A DNA stretch of 64,000 nucleotides from Methanolobus halotolerans. GTDB lineage: Archaea > Halobacteriota > Methanosarcinia > Methanosarcinales > Methanosarcinaceae. Made by a program: the position numbers and the translations under genes. Of the stretch, positions 1 through 8,788 are shown piece after piece; the first letter of the stretch is position 1; each line of letters begins with the position of its first letter. The notes below the pieces were generated by a model that saw nothing but the letters and a program-made list of their open reading frames with translations, did not search any database and was not told where the DNA came from. The stretch lies in NCBI RefSeq assembly GCF_004745425.1, contig NZ_PGGK01000009.1, forward strand, positions 1 through 64,000, written 5' to 3'.

Positions 1-2
1 AT

Positions 3-233
3 TTCCTCAAATACAAAGCTACTCTCGCAGGTATTCCAGTATTTGAAGTAGACCCAAAAAACACATCAATAGAATGCTCGATGTGTAGACACATTGACAA
101 AAAGAACAGAAAAACTCAATCAGAGTTCCTCTGTGTCAATTGCGGACATGCTGAAAATGCCGATATTAACGCTTCCAATAATATATCATCCAGGGGTATC
201 TGTCAACTACCCCATTGTCCTCTGTCCTGTTAA
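3..233 (+). CDS. tnpB: TnpB-family protein of an IS200/IS605-type element, C-terminal fragment (cut by window edge)
   Basis: This open frame enters from the left edge and ends in TAA at 231-233, so only the last 76 residues are visible. They contain the zinc ribbon of TnpB/OrfB proteins (Cys-Ser-Met-Cys, then Cys-Val-Asn-Cys), followed by the RuvC-III block HAENADINASNNI with its acidic residue. TnpB proteins are RNA-guided nucleases encoded by IS200/IS605 and IS1341-type elements. The end of the frame overlaps inverted repeats that form the element's right end, as is usual for the omega RNA region. Whether the N-terminal part is intact, or a TnpA partner exists, cannot be seen here. Confidence 0.85.
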   Translation, partial: FLKYKATLAGIPVFEVDPKNTSIECSMCRHIDKKNRKTQSEFLCVNCGHAENADINASNNISSRGICQLPHCPLSC

Positions 234-285
234 ATGGAACATAGAAGGACAAGCCACCCTATTCAGAGGGTGGTAGTTGACTCAA
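202..285 (+). mobile_element. Right end of IS200/IS605-type element with putative omega-RNA 3' stems
   Basis: Two nested inverted repeats are visible. A 10-bp perfect pair joins GTCAACTACC (202-211) with GGTAGTTGAC (272-281). A 7-bp perfect hairpin joins CCACCCT (254-260) with AGGGTGG (267-273) around a 6-nt loop. The tetranucleotide TCAA follows at 282-285; TCAA is the right cleavage site of the IS608 group. Subterminal hairpins plus a short cleavage motif are diagnostic of IS200/IS605 ends, and the same segment normally encodes the scaffold of the TnpB guide RNA. The guide would then read from 286 into the leuS end. The exact boundary is inferred. Confidence 0.6.
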
Positions 286-3166
286 GGTATATTGCAGGCC
301 GAAGTGGTGCTGCAAACCTTGACTTGTTCTCGGGGTCATACTCCGGAGCATCTGCAGTATATACCTCGATCGGACATCCGATCTCATTTGCAAGACATTC
401 ACCGTTCTCCCTGAGTACGCTTTGCTCATCAAGGTCAAAACCAAGCAACATCTCAAATCTTTCGGTATTCATGTTGGTGATATCCGGGACAAGCTTCTGC
501 ACATATTTTGGCACTTCTTTACCATACTGGCGATTTTCAGAATCAGCCATAAGGGTCTTGATAAGTTTGCCGGGGTTAAGGTCTTCATCCTGCAACATCT
601 TCAGAGCAAGTTTGAATGCTTTTGTCTTCCATGAAGGGGATGTGTAAAGCACAGCCTTCTTAGGGGTGAGCTTTGTGACCTTGATTATCTCTTCAATGTC
701 CGACAGTGTATTACAGATAAGTTCCTCAGCAAGCTCTGCATCGTTGTCCACATATTCCGGGCAGAATATAGGATATGGTGCCAGGGATACAAGATCTCCT
801 CCGAGATGTCCCATTGCATGCCAGATCTCCTCGCAGATATGGGGTGTGAATGGTGCCATCAGGCGTACCCATGTATCAAGCACATCATAGAGGACTGCTT
901 TTCCGCCACGCCTCTGGTACCATTTTACATCATTATAGAGCAGGAAATAGGCGTTCTGCAACGCACCTCTGGTCCTGATGGATGTCATATCATTGTTAGT
1001 GTCCCTCACGAACTGCTGCAGCCTGCTGAGCATCCAGCGGTCGATGAGGTGCAGCTCACCTTCAATACCAGATTGTGCTCCGGAGTCTATGATCTCCTTT
1101 GCCAGTTTGTAGAATCTCTCCATCTGCTTTTTTGCGCTTTCAATCCCTGCATTTCTCCAGTCAGCATCCTGTGTCTGTTCTGCGCTGGAGAGGATGTACA
1201 TACGCGAAACATCGGCACCATATGTACTTACGGCTTCTTTCATGGTCAGGATGGGTCCTTTTGATTTGCTCATCTTCTGGCCTTCGAGTGACACGAACCC
1301 ATTTACAGCCAGGGCACGTGGCCATTTCTCCTCCCCGAATATTGCCACATGGTGGAAAAGGAAGAACAACAGGTGGTTTGGAACGAGATCCTTTCCGGAT
1401 GACCTGAGATCTACCGGGTACCAGTAATCGAAATCTGCCTTTATATTTGCGATGAGTGGTTCATCGAGCCCGGTATCCCCTGCGGTTTTCTGAACTGTGC
1501 CCTTCCCGAGCAGAACATAGTCAAAAAGAGATGGTTTCAGTTGTTCAGGCAGGATACCCTGTGAAAAGAACTTATTGGTGATATAGTAGGACATGTAGAT
1601 GGTAGAATCTCCGAGGGATTCGATAAGCCAGTCCTGGTCAAAGGGCAATCTTGTACCAAGTCCCTTTTTTCTGGCGCATGCCTTGTCCTTGAGCCAGTCG
1701 ACCTTATTGTTAAACTCTACCCGTATCTCCTCCGGGATTATTTCCATATTCTGTATACATCTGCAAACCTTGTCCTTCCACTCAGGATTGGAATAGTTAA
1801 GGAACCACTGTCCTTTAACCATATTCACAACACAGGGCGTTCCACAGCGGCAAACCACAGGTTCGCTGAACTCATAGAAAACCTCTCCAATACTCTTTTC
1901 AAGAAGATCCCGGGTAAGCACGTCTTTTATCTTGGCGACAGCAATGCCTGCATACTCTCCTGTATTTTCCTTGAGCACACCGCCATGGAACTCACGTCGG
2001 TACACAAGTTTTGTCGCCTCTTCTGCTTTCGGATCTTTCTGATCCTTGACCCCCAGCTGTTCGACAGCATCCACTGCAGGGTATTCTCCGAAATCCTTCA
2101 CTTCTATCAGGGATATGAATTCTATATCCCTGATATTCTCAGTGATTCCGTATTCTGAAAGGTCTTTATCATATAGGTCCTTGACTGCGAGGTAATCGTA
2201 GGGAGCATGTGCCGGTACACTCATGACTATTCCGCTTCCATTGCCACCTTTTACAAAGGATGCGGGCAGTGTGATGACATCTTTTCCTGTCAGCGGGTTC
2301 TTAACCCTGATCCCGATGATCGATTCCGGAGGTACGTTCTCTACAAATTCGACTTCCCTGTCGGTGTATGTGAGTTTATTGCAGGCTTCTTTGCTGACTA
2401 TCCAGAACTCTTCTTTCCCGTCCTTTCTGACCTTTATCTTGACATGTTCTATATCCGGGTTGACCCAGAGATTGGTTACCCCGAAAATTGTTTCTGGTCG
2501 CAGGGTGGCACAGGGCAGGATGACTCCGTCGTACTCGAATTTCACAAATGTGTAATCGACTATAGTTGCCTCTTCCCCATACAGGATATCATGGTCCTCA
2601 ACAGGATTATTATCATTTGGGCACCATTTGACAGGATGTGATCCTTTCACAATAAGGCCTTTTTCATGCAGCAGATTGAACTGCCATTCAATGAACTTCT
2701 TATATGTAGGGTCGGTGGTGGTGAACTTTCTGCGCCAGTCAATGGAATATCCGATTGAACGCATTGCAATTTCAGCCTCTACACTGAAGTAGTCCACTAT
2801 CTTTTCCGGCGTATCCAGTGAGGGCAGGATCTCCTCCGGGATCTTGTGCAGCCTGGAATACACGTCCATTGTCTGCGGGTCCTTGCTGGCGATAAGTTCC
2901 GCAAGTCCCACTATGGGGGTCCCGGTAACATGAAAGCCCATGGGGTAAAGCACATTGTAACCCAGCATCCTTCTATGTCTTGCGACCACATCGCCTATCG
3001 TGAAGGTCCGGGTGTGTCCGGCGTGTAAATTGCCGTTTAAGTAAGGATAAGGGATGGTTATGAAGAACTTCTCCCTCTCGTCGGGTTCAGGTTCAAAGAC
3101 CCGGCTTTCATTCCAACGGCTCTGCCATTTTTTTTCCATTACATGCGGATTATAATCCTGTTCCAT
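263..3166 (-). CDS. leuS: Leucyl-tRNA synthetase, archaeal type
   Basis: This 967-residue protein charges tRNA-Leu with leucine in the cytoplasm. The class I signature HAGH lies at residues 48-51 and KMSKS at about 630. Between them is the large insertion expected for the CP1 editing domain. The start is ATG at 3166 (MEQDYNPHVM). The C-terminus is odd: after AIYLE the last five residues STTTL and the stop codon are written by the right end of the adjoining IS element (263-281). The core enzyme looks intact, so it is probably functional. Two matching tRNA-Leu genes lie at the other end of the window. Confidence 0.97.
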   Translation of the reverse strand: MEQDYNPHVMEKKWQSRWNESRVFEPEPDEREKFFITIPYPYLNGNLHAGHTRTFTIGDVVARHRRMLGYNVLYPMGFHVTGTPIVGLAELIASKDPQTMDVYSRLHKIPEEILPSLDTPEKIVDYFSVEAEIAMRSIGYSIDWRRKFTTTDPTYKKFIEWQFNLLHEKGLIVKGSHPVKWCPNDNNPVEDHDILYGEEATIVDYTFVKFEYDGVILPCATLRPETIFGVTNLWVNPDIEHVKIKVRKDGKEEFWIVSKEACNKLTYTDREVEFVENVPPESIIGIRVKNPLTGKDVITLPASFVKGGNGSGIVMSVPAHAPYDYLAVKDLYDKDLSEYGITENIRDIEFISLIEVKDFGEYPAVDAVEQLGVKDQKDPKAEEATKLVYRREFHGGVLKENTGEYAGIAVAKIKDVLTRDLLEKSIGEVFYEFSEPVVCRCGTPCVVNMVKGQWFLNYSNPEWKDKVCRCIQNMEIIPEEIRVEFNNKVDWLKDKACARKKGLGTRLPFDQDWLIESLGDSTIYMSYYITNKFFSQGILPEQLKPSLFDYVLLGKGTVQKTAGDTGLDEPLIANIKADFDYWYPVDLRSSGKDLVPNHLLFFLFHHVAIFGEEKWPRALAVNGFVSLEGQKMSKSKGPILTMKEAVSTYGADVSRMYILSSAEQTQDADWRNAGIESAKKQMERFYKLAKEIIDSGAQSGIEGELHLIDRWMLSRLQQFVRDTNNDMTSIRTRGALQNAYFLLYNDVKWYQRRGGKAVLYDVLDTWVRLMAPFTPHICEEIWHAMGHLGGDLVSLAPYPIFCPEYVDNDAELAEELICNTLSDIEEIIKVTKLTPKKAVLYTSPSWKTKAFKLALKMLQDEDLNPGKLIKTLMADSENRQYGKEVPKYVQKLVPDITNMNTERFEMLLGFDLDEQSVLRENGECLANEIGCPIEVYTADAPEYDPENKSRFAAPLRPAIYLESTTTL

Positions 3167-3396
3167 TGTTCACACCTTCTCACGCCGGTTTTTAATCCCT
3201 GCTGAAATTATGATTTGCTTAGTAAAACATGCACTTAGTTTATGCCTTTAACTTTGAAAAGACAATCTTTCTAATATTAGGTTCTTGTGCTGCTAATAAT
3301 TATCAACCTAAATAAAACAAACGGAAATAAATGCTGTTTTCGTTAGTTAACTGATCTGAATCAAAACAATCCTGAAAAAATATTTTGATGAGCTTT

Positions 3397-3546
3397 TTAC
3401 TCTCTCGGATGCAAAGGTTCGCCGCAGCATGGGCACATTATCCTTCCTTCATCACATATGTCACAGGGAACAATTACTTCCATCTCAAAACTGCAGTTTC
3501 CACATGAGTAACGGTCTCCCACTTGCATATCACATGATTTGTCCAT
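3397..3546 (-). CDS. 49-residue Cys-rich metal-binding protein (zinc-ribbon or desulforedoxin-like)
   Basis: A short frame starts at ATG 3546, preceded by a strong GGAGGT ribosome site eight bases upstream, and ends in TAA at 3397. It encodes 49 residues with eight cysteines, arranged C5, C15-x2-C18, C28-x2-C31, C38, C40-C41. The segment GDRYSCGNCSFEMEV resembles the N-terminal metal site of desulforedoxin-type proteins and small zinc ribbons. No exact family is recognised. It is transcribed away from cgi121 and toward leuS, 230 bases from the leuS start. A metal-binding or redox role is inferred from the cysteines alone. Confidence 0.75.
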   Translation of the reverse strand: MDKSCDMQVGDRYSCGNCSFEMEVIVPCDICDEGRIMCPCCGEPLHPRE

Positions 3547-3663
3547 ATGATCTTACCTCCCATATTTAATCTGCTTTCCCGGAAAATATAATTTGCGCAG
3601 GTCCACATTGGTCCTTTTCTATAATACCGATATGCTTATCCGGGATAACTCCAATTCCAGCAC

Positions 3664-4173
3664 ATGGATTTTAGAGTATTCTGCGGCCATACTGTCATAA
3701 AGGATATTCCCGGTTTCCTTAAACAAATATCATCGGTCTCTTCGGAGAACGGGACCATTATCCAGGCTATGAATGCAGGGATGATTGTAGGGGAGAAGCA
3801 TGTTGCCTTTGCTGTTGAAAAGGCATTGCGTGCAATAGCTAACAAATGTAACGCCGCCAATGATCCGGGCATAGAGATAATGCGGTATGCATCGGGAAAG
3901 AGGCAGATCGGGGATGCTTTTTTAATGGGGGTACACGAAGGGGAGATGGACATTGTATTTGTCGTACTGGGTGACCCTGAAAATATATCCTGTTCATTGG
4001 CAGAACTGGGAGGGCTCGTATGTAAGAAGGATGTTATCGAATACTCTGCCCGCAAGAGGGAAGCTATTCTCTCTCAGTTCGATATAACAGAGAAAGAGAT
4101 CGGGGCTGTAGGGGAAGAGATGGTACCCGAACTGGTTCTTGAAAGAGTGGCTCTTGTGGATGTATTGAAATAG
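3664..4173 (+). CDS. cgi121: KEOPS complex subunit Cgi121
   Basis: The 169-residue protein matches the archaeal Cgi121 family in length and in its hydrophobic blocks (VIKDIPGFLKQI near the start; RYASGKRQIGDAF and DIVFVVLGD in the middle). In KEOPS, Cgi121 binds the 3' end of tRNA and recruits it for the Kae1-Bud32 enzyme that makes t6A at position 37 of ANN-decoding tRNAs. The start is ATG at 3664 with no strong Shine-Dalgarno sequence. The gene is divergent from the small Cys-rich gene. Downstream, past a phosphatase gene, lies the enzyme that methylthiolates the same nucleoside. Confidence 0.85.
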   Translation: MDFRVFCGHTVIKDIPGFLKQISSVSSENGTIIQAMNAGMIVGEKHVAFAVEKALRAIANKCNAANDPGIEIMRYASGKRQIGDAFLMGVHEGEMDIVFVVLGDPENISCSLAELGGLVCKKDVIEYSARKREAILSQFDITEKEIGAVGEEMVPELVLERVALVDVLK

Positions 4174-4275
4174 GCACCCAGGAGAGCAAAGCCAACATTC
4201 TAATATGGAAATTGTTAATACAGGTAGCACCAATCTATTTATGTTGTTATTTATTGAAATCAGGGGAAACGAATT

Positions 4276-5367
4276 ATGACTCATCCGAAAACCGCAGAAC
4301 ATATGATAAACGGCGCAGGACTGATCGAAAACATGCTTCTGCCCAGGTTGTTACATGTTACCGAGGCGGCAGCTATTGCTGCAGCCTATCAGATCGGCCG
4401 TGGAGAGAAGAATTTCTGTGACCATGTGTCAGTGGAAGCCATGAGAAGAATGCTGAACTGTCTTGGTATGAAAGGTATCATCAAGATAGGGGAGGGTGAA
4501 CGTGACGAAGCTCCTATGCTTTATATCGGGGAGCAGGTCGGTACATGGAAAGAGGATATAGAGGTAGATATCGCCGTGGACCCTCTCGAAGGTACTAACC
4601 TTGCAGCTAATGGTTTCCCGGGTGCGATCTCCGTGATGGCAATGGCTGAGCGGGGCGGACTTTTCCATGGTCCTGACATATATATGGACAAAATAGTTGT
4701 GGGGCCCCAGGTTGTCAGTTATGAGAAAGAGCACCCTGAAGAGATGATTGACCTTGATGCCCCTGTCCGGTACAATCTCGAGATCGTTGCAAAAGCACTG
4801 GACAGAAGTGTTGATGAGCTCGTTGTGGTGATCCTGGATAGAAAAAGGCATGACCAGAAGATAAAAGAAATAAGGGAAGCCGGTGCGCGTGTTAATCTGG
4901 TAAGTGACGGAGATCTCATGCCTGGTGTTGCCACCGCCGTAAGAGGTTCGGGTGTCCATATGGTACTCGGTTCAGGCGGTTCCGGGGAGGCTGTGCTTAC
5001 GGCTGCCGCTCTCAAGTGCCTTGGGGGTAAGATACTTGCCCGTCTCGTACTTCCCAGCGTTGCCAACGATAAGTCTGAAGATGAGATCGCAAAGGAAAAG
5101 GCAGAGAAGATGTCAAGACTGGAAGGCATGGGGATCACAGAGGATAACATCAATGATGTACTGGACACAGGGCGCCTTGTACCCGGCAATGACGTGATCT
5201 TTGCAGCCACGGGTGTGACCTCCGGTTCCGTCCTACGCGGAGTGAACCTTTTCGGGGATGGCGATTCAAGGGTTCACAGCCTTGCAATGGGTACTTCAGG
5301 TGTTGTCAAGTTCACAGACACGATCTACATCAATGACAAGGAACGCAATGTATTGCGGTTCCAGTAA
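4276..5367 (+). CDS. glpX: Class II (GlpX-type) fructose-1,6-bisphosphatase
   Basis: A 363-residue protein of the GlpX family, which removes the 1-phosphate of fructose 1,6-bisphosphate in gluconeogenesis. Seen motifs are KIGEGERDEAPM (residues 70-81) and the metal-binding VDPLEGT (101-107), plus a glycine-rich segment GSGGSGEAVL. The start ATG follows AGGGGAA. It ends 9 bases before the methylthiotransferase gene, so the two are probably cotranscribed. GlpX can also act on sedoheptulose bisphosphate in bacteria; which substrate is used here cannot be told from sequence. Confidence 0.93.
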   Translation: MTHPKTAEHMINGAGLIENMLLPRLLHVTEAAAIAAAYQIGRGEKNFCDHVSVEAMRRMLNCLGMKGIIKIGEGERDEAPMLYIGEQVGTWKEDIEVDIAVDPLEGTNLAANGFPGAISVMAMAERGGLFHGPDIYMDKIVVGPQVVSYEKEHPEEMIDLDAPVRYNLEIVAKALDRSVDELVVVILDRKRHDQKIKEIREAGARVNLVSDGDLMPGVATAVRGSGVHMVLGSGGSGEAVLTAAALKCLGGKILARLVLPSVANDKSEDEIAKEKAEKMSRLEGMGITEDNINDVLDTGRLVPGNDVIFAATGVTSGSVLRGVNLFGDGDSRVHSLAMGTSGVVKFTDTIYINDKERNVLRFQ

Positions 5368-5376
5368 ATTAAAATA

Positions 5377-6666
5377 ATGAAAGTTCACGTATCCACATAC
5401 GGATGTTCCGCCAGCCAGGCATCCGCAGAGATCATGAAGGCTGCTATCCGGGACAGGGGTCACTCTATAGTTCCTGAAAAGGATGCCGATGTACTGGTAA
5501 TTAACACCTGTACTGTTAAGTATACCACAGAGCAGAAGATCCTGCATAAGATCAGGAAAGCAGGTGAACTCGGAAAAGAAGTAGTGGTGTCAGGCTGCAT
5601 GCCTGAGGTCCAGCTGGATGAAATTCTGGCACAGAATCCGGATGCGCACATACTGGGTGTCAATTCTATCTCAAGGATCGGCATGCTGCTCGATTCGCTC
5701 TACAGCGGTCAGAAAAATGCACAGTTTTTCCAGAAAGAACCCGAGGGATTCCAGGATGTGCCACGTATGCGCTTCAATCCCAATATCCACATATGTCAGC
5801 TGTCACAGGGGTGTAACTACTCATGCGCTTACTGTATCGTAAGTATTGCCCGGGGACGGCTACGGTCATTTGAACCCCGGGAGATCGTTGCGGATATCAG
5901 GAGTGCTGTTTTCGAAGGTTGTCGGGAGATATGGCTGACCTCACAGGATAATGGGCAATACGGAACAGATGGGGATGTACTGCTTCCGGAACTGCTGGAT
6001 ATGATCTGCAGCATACCGGGGGATTTTAAGGTGCGTGTCGGGATGATGAATCCTTTTTCGGTGCTTCCTGTACTTGATGACCTGCTCGATGCCTTTGAGA
6101 ATGAGAAGGTGTACAAACTGCTGCATCTTCCCGTACAGTCGGCTTCAGACAGTGTCCTTGAGAGAATGAACCGTTATCACAGCATTGAAGAGGCTAACAA
6201 TGTCATCCGAAGATTCAGGGAAAGATTTGATGACCTGACTCTTTTCACTGATATCATAGTGGGGTACCCGGGAGAGGAGGAAGAGGATTTCAAAAGGACC
6301 CTGCGCTGGGTAAAAGAGTTCCGGCCTGATAAGGTGAATATCTCCCGGTATACTCCCCGGCCACTCACAAAGGCTCTGGAATACAGGCAGATAGATTCCC
6401 GCATCACTGTCAAAAGGTCAAATGTACTCCATGATGTATGTGAAAAGATGAAACTTGATTCCAAGAATGCTCTTATTGGCCGTGAATTTACTGTTTTTAT
6501 ATCCAAAGAGGCAAAACTAAGGGGTATGATGGCACGTACGGATTCATATCTCCCTGTGGTGATACCTGAATGCGATCAGGATTGCGGGCTTGGACCGGGA
6601 ATGTCCTGCAGTGTAAGTATATATGATGCAACACCAGGCTACTTCCTGGGAAAAATAGTCACATGA
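5377..6666 (+). CDS. tRNA-t6A37 methylthiotransferase (archaeal MtaB/CDKAL1-type radical SAM enzyme)
   Basis: The 429-residue protein has the three domains of MiaB-like methylthiotransferases. The N-terminal UPF0004 domain has cluster-binding C10, C45 and C74. The radical SAM domain has CNYSCAYC (C146, C150, C153). A C-terminal TRAM-like segment starts near residue 370. The family uses S-adenosylmethionine and two 4Fe-4S clusters to add a methylthio group; the archaeal/eukaryotic branch converts t6A37 to ms2t6A37. Its presence near cgi121, a t6A synthesis gene, supports that assignment. It starts 9 bases after glpX and lacks a clear ribosome site of its own. Confidence 0.92.
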   Translation: MKVHVSTYGCSASQASAEIMKAAIRDRGHSIVPEKDADVLVINTCTVKYTTEQKILHKIRKAGELGKEVVVSGCMPEVQLDEILAQNPDAHILGVNSISRIGMLLDSLYSGQKNAQFFQKEPEGFQDVPRMRFNPNIHICQLSQGCNYSCAYCIVSIARGRLRSFEPREIVADIRSAVFEGCREIWLTSQDNGQYGTDGDVLLPELLDMICSIPGDFKVRVGMMNPFSVLPVLDDLLDAFENEKVYKLLHLPVQSASDSVLERMNRYHSIEEANNVIRRFRERFDDLTLFTDIIVGYPGEEEEDFKRTLRWVKEFRPDKVNISRYTPRPLTKALEYRQIDSRITVKRSNVLHDVCEKMKLDSKNALIGREFTVFISKEAKLRGMMARTDSYLPVVIPECDQDCGLGPGMSCSVSIYDATPGYFLGKIVT

Positions 6667-6905
6667 TCTGAAGTAGGATTCTCAATTCTCCAATCCGTTT
6701 TCCTGCTAGGTCTTATCACTAATCTTTTTATTATAAAGTTTGATAATACCACTTCTGATGATAATACCCAGAAAAGTGAACGGCCGTAAATAGCGATGGC
6801 AAGTCCCGTAAGGGTGCCTACTATAATTGCAAGTGAATTGGATATTACAGATTCTTTCTGCAACCAGCTATAAAGGTATGTTTTATTTTCAAGGTAGGCC
6901 CTCAA
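6639..6905 (-). CDS. Possible small membrane protein (doubtful ORF)
   Basis: An 88-codon frame on the minus strand starts with TTG and runs 28 bases into the 3' end of the methylthiotransferase gene. It contains one hydrophobic stretch of about 20 residues (SLAIIVGTLTGLAIAIYG, residues 24-41) and a second less hydrophobic one. No ribosome site is clear and no family is recognised. It is listed because it fills an otherwise empty stretch and has a plausible membrane helix, but chance is a fair alternative in this AT-rich DNA. Confidence 0.25.
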   Translation of the reverse strand: MRAYLENKTYLYSWLQKESVISNSLAIIVGTLTGLAIAIYGRSLFWVLSSEVVLSNFIIKRLVIRPSRKTDWRIENPTSDHVTIFPRK

Positions 6906-7180
6906 GTGTAATTGATCCCTGTTTATTTAACGTCCATAGATTAATATATACAATTTTATAAATTATGCTAAAATAAATAAATATATAATATATTATTGTG
7001 TATTGCTATTTAGTGGAGATATGTGGGGACGTCAGTAAATACATTGAATGTCCGCACAGAATATAGAGTATTTATTAGGGTATCCTGAGAGAATTAGAGT
7101 ATTCTAAATAAAAAGTGGAGTATAACTTTAGATGTTGTCGATCTGGAGTTAACTATAAATTGTCATCAAGAGTGGTACTA
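6667..7180. other. 514-base intergenic region, AT-rich promoter zone with an inverted repeat
   Basis: Apart from the doubtful minus-strand frame, this stretch has no gene. From 6930 to 7010 it is very AT-rich, with several TATA-like runs (for example TTTATAAATT near 6956). An inverted repeat pairs TGTGGGGAC (7022-7030) with GTCCGCACA (7050-7058) with one mismatch and a 19-nt loop. It sits in the presumed leader of the surface-protein gene and could be an operator or an RNA hairpin. Confidence 0.5.
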
Positions 7181-8788
7181 ATGCATCCTTCCATTAAAAA
7201 CGCTTCTAAAAAGAGATCATTGAATAATATTAGGATCTTAATAAGCATTTCGATTATGCTTTCGATCTTGAATCCTGTATCGATCGTGAGCGCAGCATCG
7301 GATCCAACCGCATCTGTATCTCCGGAATCACCATTATCTATGTATGTAGGGGATACATCTGATATTTCTATTTCTATAGGAAACTGTAGTAACTGCAGTA
7401 ACGTAACATCTTTGAACCTGACCCTAAGTTTTAATCATAGTATTCTTGAGTTCATCGGAGCTAATACCAGTAATAATGTTACAGGTAATATTAGCAACAT
7501 CATCTATAATGATTCTGTTTATATTGAGTTGAATGATATGGATGAACTCAATGCAACTAACCTGACGCCTGTTATTGATATCTCTTTCAAGGCAAACAAA
7601 AGCGGGAATACTAGTATTTATTTTAATAACACGCAACTGACTGCCAATTCTGTTTCATATCCTATTTCTAGCTTAGATTATAAAATTGAGATAATAGACA
7701 ATATGAACAGAGCTCCTGAGTTTGTTGATGTCCCTCCTCAGACAATAAAGCAAAACAAGAACCTCCAGTTTTTGATAAATGCAACTGATCCGGATGAGGA
7801 TGATCTTAATTATTCAGTGATAAGTGAATTGCCAGAGGGGTCAACATTTGACAACTCTGCCCGTCTGTTTAACTGGACTCCTTCTACTGATCAGGAAGGG
7901 CCATATTATGTTAATTTTTCTGTAAGTGATGGGAAATGTTATGTTTATATGGAAGTTCCAATAACAGTAGAAGAAGCATCGACAGATGATGAAAAAACAG
8001 CAAGTTCAGGCGGTGGAGGTGGTGGTTCACAGACTACAGGTGAGGCATACGAGAACATCGAGTTCAAGGATTATGCGCTTAAACCTGTGGTAAAGGACAT
8101 AGAAACAGTATTCAGTTTCGGCATAGAGGACAACAGTATAATATCTGTCAGTTTCACTACGGCTCTCAATGGTGGGCAGACAAAGACCGTTGTTGAAATT
8201 CTAAAGGGAACTTCCACTCTTGTTTCCGGGGCTGCGCCGGGGAATGTCTACAAGAACATGAACATATGGGTCGGAGACGGGAAGTTCCTTCCTGAGCTTA
8301 TGTCCGATGCAAAGGTAGTGTTCAAGGTGGAAAAGAGCTGGATTGATGCCAACGATGTTGATCCTGATTCGATAAAACTGTTAAGGTATTCCGGAAATGC
8401 ATGGGAGCAGTTACCAACTTCCCTTACCGGCGGGAATGATGTGTACTACTATTATGTTACCAGAACTCCCGGCTTTTCACCGTTTGCTATTGCAAGTGTG
8501 GAAGAAGGGATCACAAATGTGGAAGCAAGCGAGGGGGAGACAGAGTCCGTTCAAGGTGACGATGATGTTAAAAACTCCGTGGATGATATGGTAACACCAG
8601 AGAACAACATCGCAACTCAGAATGAAAGATCAACAGGAACAACCGTATTGATCCTGGTTCTGCTGGGAGTTGTTTTCATTGGATTGTTGGGATATAATAA
8701 GAGAGAATATTGTGAACAGTGTTATGGAAACCTTCGGGCGCAATTTGGTAATCCTGATGGGAAACGCTACAGACGTAGTAAAAAATAG
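7181..8788 (+). CDS. Secreted, membrane-anchored PGF-pre-PGF domain protein with cohesin-like and cadherin/Ig-like domains
   Basis: ATG at 7181 is preferred over the upstream GTG at 7115 because a signal peptide begins here (basic KKRSLNN, then hydrophobic RILISISIMLSIL, then VSA-A). The mature protein has a cohesin-like domain rich in N-x-S/T sequons, a cadherin/putative-Ig domain (APEFVDVPPQTI to VTVEE-like end), a Gly-Gly-Ser linker and the PGF-pre-PGF domain ending in TPGFSPFAIAS. A membrane helix near the end (TTVLILVLLGVVFIGLLGY) is followed by a basic tail with a CEQC pair. This suggests an N-glycosylated cell-surface protein. The last domain is shared with the next gene. Confidence 0.85.
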   Translation: MHPSIKNASKKRSLNNIRILISISIMLSILNPVSIVSAASDPTASVSPESPLSMYVGDTSDISISIGNCSNCSNVTSLNLTLSFNHSILEFIGANTSNNVTGNISNIIYNDSVYIELNDMDELNATNLTPVIDISFKANKSGNTSIYFNNTQLTANSVSYPISSLDYKIEIIDNMNRAPEFVDVPPQTIKQNKNLQFLINATDPDEDDLNYSVISELPEGSTFDNSARLFNWTPSTDQEGPYYVNFSVSDGKCYVYMEVPITVEEASTDDEKTASSGGGGGGSQTTGEAYENIEFKDYALKPVVKDIETVFSFGIEDNSIISVSFTTALNGGQTKTVVEILKGTSTLVSGAAPGNVYKNMNIWVGDGKFLPELMSDAKVVFKVEKSWIDANDVDPDSIKLLRYSGNAWEQLPTSLTGGNDVYYYYVTRTPGFSPFAIASVEEGITNVEASEGETESVQGDDDVKNSVDDMVTPENNIATQNERSTGTTVLILVLLGVVFIGLLGYNKREYCEQCYGNLRAQFGNPDGKRYRRSKK

